Assembly (NCBI GenBank): GCA_033297075.1
Contig: MU858180.1
Location: 42,643 to 106,642, forward strand
Source: Rhypophila decipiens
Lineage: Eukaryota; Ascomycota; Sordariomycetes; Sordariales; Naviculisporaceae
Length of the DNA: 64,000 nucleotides
Reading direction: 5' to 3'
In this document: positions 55,913-64,000 of the stretch, one piece after another
How the letters are laid out: every line of letters starts with the position of its first letter
How positions within the stretch are numbered: the first letter of the stretch is position 1
Made by a program: the position numbers and the translations under genes
Notes under the pieces: model-generated
What the model was told of the DNA's origin: nothing
Database searches by the model: none
The model's input: only the letters and a program-made list of their open reading frames with translations

Positions 55913-58296
55913 ATGAACTCGATGCATCCAGATGCTTGGCCTCTCGTTGCTGACACCATCTGGCTACAGTTTCTTTCCCTGCCCATCATGTCACCCTTAC
56001 GATCGAGCACATACTTGCCAGACCATGCGGATGTCACCAGTTCACACCTGACATTGCGAGTCCCAGACGGACCCCAGACCGAGGACGAGGACGGCCAGGG
56101 CAGTGCCGCTGGGGACTTGCCGTTACGCAAGTTTGCCGTGTCGCCAGTGGACAAGAGATCCGAGGCCAGTTTTGGGCCCGAGACGCGGACGCATGTTGGG
56201 CAGAGACGACATAGCCGCTCGGTGTCCGCCGATATCCAGCGTCCAAGGAGTGCAGGTCGGAGACTCACGACCGGAGACAAATCTGTCATGTCGCGATCGA
56301 GAGGAGGCTCCCCTGTTATGCGGCGTATCAATTCCTCATACGGTCCCCGGCCAGTAACCGTCGAGGAAACGGAAGTCAAAGAGTCCACACAGGCTGTTCG
56401 CTCGGAATTTGTAGGCGAGTTCCCCTGGCCCGAGACAGACAGAATCAGCTCCACGATTTTTATCACCAAGACGCCGGTGATCACCGAGATTGGAAAGATT
56501 TTGTCTGGGAGTCCAAAGGAAGAGGTGGACCCTGTCTTCCTGTTGGAACTCACTCAGCACGAGAAGCAAGATTTGGAGACGCCCTCGGGGCCAGACTCTC
56601 CATCGGCTGATACACCTGTCCCAACCTTTGACAGAAGCGCCCCTGTTGCAATAAATCGACGCAGGGGTCACTCCGCGAAGAACTCGGTTGAAAGATTGTC
56701 GCCGCGCAGCCAGTCGTCGTTTACGAGTAACGAGGGTAGTAGTCAACAAAGCCTAGCTGAGACCACGGACACGACACCAGATCCGAGTATCTGTGGAGAT
56801 GCTGCGCACACAGGATTGGGCTTGAGCACCGGGGTGGTCACGCGCCGTTCGAGCATCAGTCGTGCGATCGAGAACGAACTGCGTGGCCAGCCAAGGAAGA
56901 ACCGTCATATGAGCTCGAAATCCCTAGAGGTCTACACTCCGGGATGGCGGTATGGTACCCCAGAAATGTCTCGAGGGCAAGCCAAACTCCCCATCCTCTC
57001 ACCCAACGAATTACAACCTCGACCTGTCGTTCCCGGACTTGGCCACCCAAAACATCTGCCCAGGGCCGAGAAGCTCCCCGTGTCTGGCTACGAGCTTCTG
57101 GCAGCCAAGCTCTCTGCTCCAGGGGCACGCCCCAGACCACTGTCAGCCGGCCTAATGGGAAATGCGACAGAGGCCAGCGGGAGACAGGATCCACAGATCA
57201 GGCCTATCTATAGGCGCTTCGAGGCCTTGAATCACCGGTTGTTGCTCCATCTACAGGATGAACTCAGCGAACTGGAGGAGCACCTGCACCGCTTGGATAC
57301 TGCTGATACGCAGACCAGGCGGTTACAAGGCGGCATTCTTCCGGCGTCAAGGAGAGCCGAGTCAGTGGCTGCTGGGGAATTGCAATGGCACAAGACGGAC
57401 ATTTTGGCCAAGATCGGGGCCAAGCTGAACCAATACAGTGAGGACTCTCATTCTATTTTTTTGCACATCCAGACCAGGAACTAACAGCCACTGTTACAGA
57501 TCAAGCACTGGCATCATTTTCGCAAACTCAGCAACTAAAACCCGCCCACGCCTCTGATATCGAAGTGTACCGGTTGTTCTTATCCACACACAGGCCGATT
57601 GCGGATAACGAGACTCGCTTCCTCGACACGGCTGAGGACCTTGTGTCTCTATCCAAACCCCCCGGAACGAAGCCATACGATAGCAGCTCCTTGCCCACCA
57701 GCCGGTCATCCTCACGAGACCCATCAGATCAGGAGGCAGTCCCAAAGCCCATACCACGTCGACTGACCAAACACGTTTCACTGCCCGCCTCTCCGAGTCC
57801 GCATCATGCCGCTGGAGCCGTGTTGCCCGTACCAAGGCAGGCAGGTGGCGTTGGTATCAAGAACTCGAAGCTGAAGAGGGAGAACACCGCTGGCCTAAAC
57901 AAGGAAATCCAAGCAGAGCAGCAGGTCAAGATTTCACTACCTGGAATATCAGCATTCGATAAATGGAACGCTCTATTGGCATTCCTCGCCGGCATATTGC
58001 CTATGCTGTTGTTTCGAATGTTTTCCTTTGGAGACTTTGCGGCACGGATGATGGTCGTGGGAGTTATTGTCGGGGTCATGGGCATCCTGGGAAGTGCGTT
58101 TTTGACGCTTGCTGGTAAACGATGGGAAAATCAAGGACCTTTTGGCTCTGGGCGTTTCGGTTGGATGGGACACGGACAACAAAATAATCAGCAACAACTG
58201 GGCCAGCTAACTTTTGCTTGCACGTCCATATCGGATGTTGGTGTTGCTCTGGGTGTTTATGCTGCTTTTATGGGGGTTGTTGCTGTTTTATTCTAA
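55913..58296 (+). CDS. DUF6594 membrane protein with long disordered N-terminus
   Basis: Two exons, 55913-57437 and 57500-58296 (62-nt intron, GTGAGG...TACAG); 773 residues. Residues 1-420 are Ser/Arg/Pro/Glu-rich and probably disordered, with basic-phospho-like RRHSRSVS and RRSSIS segments. The DUF6594 core starts near 425: YRRFEALNHRLLLHLQDELS, ELEEHLHRLDTADTQTRR, KIGAKLNQYNQALASFSQTQ, then YRLFLSTHRPIADNETRF and EDLVSL. Three C-terminal helices follow: LLAFLAGILPMLLFRMF, MMVVGVIVGVMGILGSAFL and VGVALGVYAAFMGVVAVLF. This order (coiled helices then three TM segments) is the normal layout of this fungal family, whose function is unknown. Met4 (55922) and Met26 (55988) are alternative starts. 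Confidence 0.87.
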
Positions 58297-58891
58297 TTTT
58301 GAAACTTGCTCCTAAAGTAAGGGTCCAAGCAATGCATGAAATTTTGAATGAACTTTCAGCGCAAAAACCCTCAATCTTGCTTTCAGGGACTAGATTTTAT
58401 TGCCATCGTGGTAAGGAAGCCGCTTGTAAAGGTTGTCGAGCCTGATATGCTTGCCTGGTTTGATGGGCAAAGCAAAATCTTGGGAAATGCACGGGAGTAA
58501 ATGATGACTCAGCAGGCTTGGCAGGTCGGTCGCCTGATGTTTTGCCGAACAAAGATCCCGTTCGCGTTCCCGGACCACCACCGTCTCGGTAACGACCTAC
58601 AAACGGCAGCAGCAACGGAGGCCGGAAGTCGTCGCCCATTCTACTTTGTTCACACCAATAGATTCCTCCGGAACACCTCCCGCGCATTCGTGATGGAGGT
58701 GCATTTTTGGGCGCCAGGATCCCCTCGGGGCTGTCGTCAAGGGTGCGAACCAACCACGTCCCTAGGACCGGTGCTAGCTCGCTCATGCCCTCGAGGCACC
58801 CATCCTGCCTCTTCCCCCAACCCCAGAATTCTCTTCCTCTCTTTCTCATCATTCTTCCTACTTCTAACGCGCTCGTTAACTCTTGCTCACT
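58297..58891. other. Intergenic upstream of the recombinase-like gene
   Basis: About 600 bp with no supported ORF. If the next gene is a Starship captain, this is where the element's edge, short direct repeat and terminal inverted repeat would lie; none could be confirmed from one copy. Confidence 0.5.
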
Positions 58892-60817
58892 ATGACGATA
58901 CAATACCAATCGCGCTTCTCTGGGGGAGACCAGGAAAGCATCAATAAGCTCCTCCAGGATTGCTTGGACAGCGCTATAGAGGAGGAGGGTAACGATCAGC
59001 CCTTTGTTGCTCTAGGCACGCAAGAGGAGCGCAATAGAGTATGGACGGCCTGGACCGAGTATGTCTTCCCACCTCCCCCCTTCCAGGCGTCCCCATAATC
59101 CAAATCTCGACATTACGCATAGGATAATGTATTAATGTGTTACTAATTTCATAACATTATAAAGTTTCTGTGGTCTTACCCAAAGAAAAGAGGGTGAAAT
59201 TAACCACCTCGGTATTCCTGAGATGTAATTATGTAGCCCGCTATTGAGCTCGAAAACTGGTACTAACTGAGTGAAGCTGTCGGAATGTCGACCCCTGCCG
59301 CTTCTGGGTGGACTTTGCTCGGGAGCCCTCGGCCCCAAAGGTTCAGGCACCAGTCCAGGCATTTATACACCAATATGTGCAGAACTCCGTCAAAGAACGT
59401 ATCGTGTTGGGACCAGAGGAGCGAGCCATGGTCCGCACGCTCAACTCCGCTTACAGTGTCATTGAGGTTTGGCGGAGGCTCGTCACAGCGGCTGATTTCA
59501 AGGTCCTCCGTGGCGAGCGGAAAGCGTTGCGGGGAAGGGAGAAATATGAGGAGGCCGACCGGCTTTTCCTAAGGTGGGAGCAAGAAGGCGAAAAACGTGA
59601 TGGACCAGCCTATCTAATCGTCCAGGTATGTGAGACCAGATTAGATGCATTCCCCTTCAGCCTTCTCGACCCCCTCGCACTTTATTGTGTCATGGTGTAG
59701 CTTCCTTGGCGGCTCTATTTCCTTGCACTTTGTCGGTTTCGCGCTTCTTCTCTTGGTATGGTTTGCTAACTATTGCCTCACCAGTGGATTCTCCTCAAAC
59801 TGTCGCCAAAGCTTAACTTGGAGATTAACTCGCTGTACGTAAAGGTTGAAGCGACAGCAGCAGATATCATTGTCATTCTTCTTGCGCTATATCAGCGTGC
59901 CGAAGATATACCGGCCACGCCACTTACGAGGATATCGTTCCATACCGTAGTACTTCTCGGCAGTACCGGCGGTTTCCGTCCGGGGAGCCTTATGAATACG
60001 CTGTGTCGGCAGTACACCTTGTCCATCGTGCGCAATCCCGATGATAGGACCCAGAGGAGGATCATTCTTACACCCAATATCGGTCGGAACAAGATCAAGA
60101 AGCAACAAATGACCTGCAAATACAGGAAGCAAAAGTCGTGCGTAATTCCATGCTTGATAAATTGGAGTCCAAGAGCTGACGAGGTGCATTCTAACCTCCT
60201 ATTACAGTGTAGCCTACTCTGTCCCTCTTGTACCTTTCCACGTCCTCTGTCTGACGAGCCTCGTGGTTTCCCGGGCGTTGGAAATGGGCGCGTTGGATAC
60301 TCCCTATAAATCGGCCCACGACCTTCTCCACTGTCCAAACCTTGGTAGGACCGACCGCCTCGACATTCCTTGGAAGGAGGAATTCCTAGACAAGCCTCTT
60401 TTCCCACTGAGCTACCCACAGTTTTACGAGCTGTGGATGCGGTGCCTCCTTGTTGTAGGCTGCCGTAAGCCTATCCGCCCATATGCTCTTCGTGTCGGTG
60501 CTGGAGCCCGCATGGATGGTATGTTGGTCCCGGATACTGATTATCACCAGACGTCGAATGGCTAACTGACACACATTACAGAGAGCCTATCAAGCGCCCT
60601 ACGGAACTATATCATGAGTCACTCAGGAGCCATCCTTGAAAACGATTACCAAACAGGCGTCGTGCGACCTAATCTCGCCTCATTAGCGTTTGGACCCAAA
60701 GCGGTAAGCCGGGATGAAACACTTTTCAGCGAACTTCGCAACATATCCGCCAGATCCATGATTTTCTTGGGTCAATCTCGCCGATTTGGCTTCGCTCGAG
60801 GATCTGACAAGCCGTGA
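58892..60817 (+). CDS. DUF3435 (FluG-type) tyrosine-recombinase-like protein
   Basis: Five exons: 58892-59058, 59277-59625, 59785-60137, 60208-60518 and 60582-60817; 471 residues, all phases consistent. Two introns are unusually long here (218 and 159 nt). The N-terminal part includes NVDPCRFWVDFAREPSAPKV and EVWRRLVTAADFKVLRGERK. The core has LYQRAEDIPATPLTRISFH, GGFRPGSL (candidate first catalytic Arg), RNKIKKQQMTCK, RPYALRVGAGARMD (candidate second Arg), LRNYIMSHSGAIL with His, and ENDYQTGVVR with Tyr; these are in the order of tyrosine recombinases. DUF3435 is the superfamily that includes the Starship 'captain' recombinases, but many members are solitary. After RDETLFSELRNIS the family sequence ends abruptly and 24 unrelated residues lead to a stop, overlapping the HET pseudogene on the other strand, so the C-terminus is probably truncated. 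Confidence 0.8.
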
Positions 60818-61670
60818 TGAGATTCCCCCACAGGACCCTCAACCTCGGCATTGAGTCGCATACTAGGAGGCCGTTTCGCGACAGGACAGCCTCCTGGACG
60901 ATCCATGCTCTGCTGAACCAGGGTCTATCGAGATGATTTATGAATGAGGTCCACATGTCTGGGGATTCGGGAACAAGGTCAGGAAAAGACTGGGGAAGCT
61001 TAGCGTCAGGCAAGCTTTTATCGTGGTTGAGAAGACGGATCGCGTTGAAACCCCGTTCGGACTCCTCATCGGCTTCCCCAATGTACAGCACCGTTTCCTT
61101 TGCCCACATGTAAATGAAGTTCATTAGTTTGACTTGTTCACTTTTCTCTTGCACATCGTTCTAGTTGATACATATCGCATCCACCCAGAGAGAGATGTAC
61201 CCCGTTGGGTGTCGGCTGTTGACCAATAGCTTCTTCAGATTATCTGTGATTGCAAGGAAAGACGTAGCAATGTCTGCCAGGATATAGCTCACGCTATTGT
61301 CTTCGCTGTCGACATTAGAGGCCGAATAGGCGGAGTTTATCTTGTGAGGTTTCTCCTCACTCCCCCAGACGTACGACACGGCGGTATGAAATCGTGCGGT
61401 CAAGGGTGCGTGATAGACGCTGATCATCAAATCGTTCGTGTCAAGCCCTGGATGTAAGTACACGATCCGGATTTCGCCCTTCTTCTCCAGCGATTTGCAG
61501 ACGAATGGAGCAAAATCCATCCTGTGTTGCCGATAAAATCGGGTTCCGTTTTCATGTTGGTTGGACAAAATATCCTGGCATGCTGACGGCTTGCGCCAGT
61601 TTTGAGCGCATCGCCCAGTTGCAGGGAATTGCTGAGCCTCAAAGTGACTTGCATTAATCGAAGCCATCAT
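60726..61670 (-). pseudogene. HET-domain gene with one nonsense codon, 3' truncated
   Basis: From ATG 61670 (MMASINASHFEAQQF) the frame reads the canonical heterokaryon-incompatibility domain: KGEIRIVYLHPGLDTNDL, ARFHTAVSYVWGSEEKPHKI, then LWVDAICIN. It meets TAG at 61161-61163 exactly where the family has Q in A-I-C-I-N-Q-N-D, and continues in frame as NDVQEKSEQVKLMNFIYMWA, VLYIGEADEES and RAWIVQEAVLSRN until a stop at 60726. A single C-to-T change (CAG to TAG) explains the first stop; the CpA context is the one preferred by repeat-induced point mutation. The ORF then ends near the point where the plus-strand DUF3435 gene loses its family similarity, so both genes look truncated at a shared junction. 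HET proteins trigger cell death on non-self recognition; this copy should be inactive. Confidence 0.85.
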
Positions 61671-62012
61671 GCACGCTGTCGGCGATATCGCTCCGTCTAA
61701 TTGCGAGCGGCCCCCTTCCCCATCAGGCTCCGACCACTTGGTTCCCCTCAGTCTTGAAGATAGCTCAAAGCCAAGTCCAGCATTTTGCGCTCGAGACGAC
61801 CTCGGGAGAATTGTATCTAAGAACGAGGAACTGTAGTTTACTTAGGCTCGCCCTTTCACAGCAGGAAGATATTTTACCATATCATTTCCTATCCACTCAT
61901 TCCCCTTCAATAATGCATGCGATAATGCCATCAATTAAGTGTACCTAGGCAACGCACCGGAAATAAAACGTAATATCATGTCTCCAATCGCGATCCCATG
62001 CCAATGGATCTC
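61671..62012. other. Intergenic, 342 bp
   Basis: Between the HET pseudogene start and the SDR pseudogene stop. No feature was recognised. Confidence 0.6.
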
Positions 62013-62549
62013 TCACCCCCACGATCTCATCGACTCAATAATGCCTCGTGTGTTGGCAAACTCGAAGTCGGCCAGCGTCTCGTCCCACACCTTTTGGATG
62101 ACACGCTTGGCCTCGGGGGTATACAAGTATGTGGGAAATCTGCCAAATACACATGTCAGCAAAACGCCTTCAAATTGGTTAGTATGGAGAAAATGCACTG
62201 TTCTTCTAGGTACGTATGGGTGAACCTTCCAGCTCATGAGAAAACAACCATGGGATTCCTTGCCCTGGTTGACCAAGGCTTCAATGTAGCACGACGTGCC
62301 GACTTGTGGAGGACTCCGCGCACCACCGACGAGAGCAAAGAGGGAAAACGCGAGCTTAGCCCCCCGGCTGCTCTCGAGGTCGCGGGCAAAGTCGGTCCCG
62401 CGGACAAAGGCCGGGTCGGCGAGGTTAATGACGACGTCGTCGGCGGACACGTAGTCGACGAACGTCCAGATGAAGAGGTGGGCCAGCAGCTTGGACACGC
62501 GATACGTCTCGCCGCGGTCGAAGTTGGCCGGGTCGTCCTGGGCGGCGAA

Positions 62550-62777
62550 GTGTCAGAATATTCCTTGCCATTCGGAAGGGATTGGTTATCAGAAGGAACT
62601 CTCTGGAAATGACTGGAAATATTGGTAATAATCTTTGTCACCGGTTTCGTCATATTTGCCACCAGTATTGCCACCATGTACAGTTATAAGAGAAGCTCTC
62701 TGGCGAAGCCAGAGAGCAAAACAGAGGAGGAAAATCACAATCAATCAATTTTGACAAGAAGTGTGATATTCCGACAC
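62550..62777 (-). mobile_element. MITE, 228 bp, inserted in the SDR pseudogene
   Basis: Ends GTGTCAGAATAT (62550-62561) and ATATTCCGACAC (62766-62777) are inverted repeats with one mismatch. The flanks carry a 3-bp duplication, GAA at 62547-62549 and 62778-62780. Without the insert and one GAA the SDR frame reads straight through (DETPLF to AAQDDPAN). The interior is AT-rich, has no ORF, and holds a perfect 10-bp hairpin (62695-62704 with 62708-62717). Short TIRs, a 3-bp target duplication and small size mark a non-autonomous DNA transposon; the 3-bp duplication would fit PIF/Harbinger-like families, but the superfamily cannot be fixed from one copy. Confidence 0.9.
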
Positions 62778-62864
62778 GAAGAGGGGCGTCTCGTCCTTGT
62801 GTGCAACTTGCAGGCCAGCGTCAAGGCTGCGCTTGATATGGTTAGATGAGCTGGTTTACCCCAA

Positions 62865-62883
62865 GGGGGGGGGGGGGGGGGGG
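62865..62883 (+). repeat. Poly-G tract, 19 bases
   Basis: Uninterrupted run of 19 G inside the SDR pseudogene, encoding a proline run on the minus strand at a place where related SDRs have a short loop. Confidence 0.9.
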
Positions 62884-63390
62884 CCTTACGCTTGAGAATC
62901 GGGAGGAGGAGGATGGCGAGCAGGATGGTCGAGAGGTAGTTGACCTGGAAGGTCTCCTCGTGTCCGGTGCTCTCGACCTTGTTGTACTGCAACCGAGCAC
63001 GACCGGCGTTGAGAATGACATTGTCAATGCGCTGCAACCGAATGCTGGCCTTGTGGGCAAAGGTCTGGACCGAATCGTAGGAGCAGAGGTCTAGTGCCCA
63101 GACCTCGATGTTCGCTTTTGGGTAGAGCCGGCGCATCTCGGAAGCAGCCTTTTCTCCCTTGTCGGCGAAGCGAACGGCAAGAATCAGATGGGTCAGCTTG
63201 AGTCCCAGCAGCTGTAGGGACGCCTCGTAGCCTAGTCCGACATTGCTTCCCGTGACGATGGCGGTATGTCCCGAGAGATTGGTGCTTTTTGCTGGCTATT
63301 GCGGCTCTGCTACGAATTGGTTGTGGAGGTAGGTGTTGGGAAAAAAAGGGCGATGTCGACGGCTGGAGATCCTTGGACCCAAACATTGTG

Positions 63391-64000
63391 GACTCAACGC
63401 TCTTTTTCCTGTTTCACTGGATGGATGGAGAGTGGGATTTCCAGACGTGGAAACGTCAAGGGAAGAATCGTGCTCAAGTCCGCTCGTCTTGGGACTTGGG
63501 TTAAAATTTAAATTAACGGGCAGACGTCATGCTATTTGTCAGGTTAACGACCTATCCGCCGTGTAATCACATGATCATCGGCTTGTCGGAAGTAATTCAG
63601 GGTTCGAGACCACAATTTGTCGTCATACGGACATTCAACCAAGCCAAGGAGCGACTAGGTGACAGGCATAGCCGAAAGCGGAAAACAATCGTTGGCCAGG
63701 CATCTATTCAAGTGACCTCCTCTGCTGGGATGATGTTATCACGGTCAGCCATGTTGAGTTTCTCAATTGAGAAGTTGAGCCTGTCCTCTCGACTCAAGAG
63801 AATGAACCTTGGTCGTTGTTACCTGGCTGGAGCCCAAATTGGCAATCGATCGAGATGGGTGGAGCACTCTGTGCCGCACTTCACGAATGCTTACCTCCCG
63901 GCAATGGGACGATTGGATCAAGACGCGCAGAGAATAGACACATCGCAGTAAGAGAACTCGACCAAGGAGTCCAACGCAGCCTCAACCAGCAGATCCTGCT
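63391..64000. other. Right edge of window, no gene recognised
   Basis: Upstream flank of the SDR pseudogene. One open frame of 140 codons (63529-63951, plus) has no motif and ordinary non-coding composition; not called. Confidence 0.55.

Larger units (their letters stand above)
62013..63390 (-). pseudogene. Short-chain dehydrogenase gene broken by MITE and frameshift
   Basis: On the minus strand the SDR reads HTAIVTGSNVGLGYEAS (dinucleotide loop), LDLCSYDSVQTFA, DNVILNAGRA (NNAG-like), ETFQVNYLSTILLAILLLP, then HLTISSAALTLACK (Ser). After the MITE come NFDRGETYRVSKLLAHL (Y-x-x-x-K) and VVINLADPAFVRGTDFARD, ending ANTRGIIESMRSWG and a stop at 62013. Lesions: a one-base deletion after LACK (about 62806-62812), so the sequence continues out of frame as AHKDETPLF; a 228-bp insertion (62550-62777) inside that block; a 19-base G run coding for a proline run; and TAG at 63296-63298 in the N-terminal part, which could instead be a splice acceptor. 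The start is unclear (ATG about 63386 is out of frame). A possible intron before the last exon has an inconsistent phase. Clearly non-functional. Confidence 0.85.

Noticed and set aside
55873..56553. 226-codon minus-strand ORF
   Set aside because: Antisense to the DUF6594 gene, whose frame, intron and domain are well supported; the antisense protein has no motif.
59059..59276. Stop-containing gap read as a disabling insertion in the DUF3435 gene
   Set aside because: Although long for this genome, the 218 nt have a GTATGT donor, CTAAC branch and AG acceptor and restore the phase exactly, so it is treated as an intron.

Overview
This window is nuclear DNA of a filamentous ascomycete, most likely a Sordariomycete close to the Sordariales. 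The evidence is protein-coding genes split by short GT-AG introns (mostly 50-95 nt, often with a CTRAC-like branch site), roughly one gene per 3-4 kb, families typical of these moulds (ascomycete laccase, fungal rhodopsin-domain membrane protein, HET, NACHT, DUF6594, DUF3435), and a dispersed single 5S rRNA gene very like that of Neurospora. Gene models were assembled by hand from the sequence; for the main multi-exon genes all exon phases add up.

Left part (1-24 kb), mostly intact enzymes: a flavohemoprotein cut by the window edge (minus), a 1002-aa CorA-type metal transporter (minus), a CYP7/CYP8-like P450 (plus), a UbiA prenyltransferase (plus), a 3'(2'),5'-bisphosphate nucleotidase (minus), a 5S rRNA gene (plus), and a tail-to-tail pair of a short-chain dehydrogenase (plus) and a six-exon P450 (minus). 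About 5.4 kb between the first P450 and UbiA has no intact gene, only repeats and a decayed gene candidate.

Middle part (25-45 kb), cell surface and self/non-self: a Pro/Gly/Asn-rich single-pass membrane protein, a laccase with an extra N-terminal low-complexity segment, a rhodopsin-domain seven-helix protein, a 1349-aa NLR-type protein (alpha/beta-hydrolase, NACHT, long C-terminal region), a Cys-motif/Myb-like nuclear protein candidate and a GPI-anchored protein, all on the minus strand.

Right part (46.9-64 kb) looks like an accessory compartment. It holds three small Cys-rich proteins starting M-C-[HNY], two of them broken; two arrays of the same 22-bp repeat in opposite orientation around one of them; a multi-pass membrane protein and a DUF6594 protein; a DUF3435 tyrosine-recombinase-like gene (the superfamily that includes Starship 'captains'); a HET gene killed by one stop codon; and a short-chain dehydrogenase broken by a frameshift and by a 228-bp MITE with a 3-bp target duplication. 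A second MITE-like inverted repeat lies just downstream of the laccase. The most interesting leads are the recombinase with its decayed HET and SDR neighbours, the inverted 22-bp arrays around the M-C gene family, and the hydrolase-NACHT receptor.
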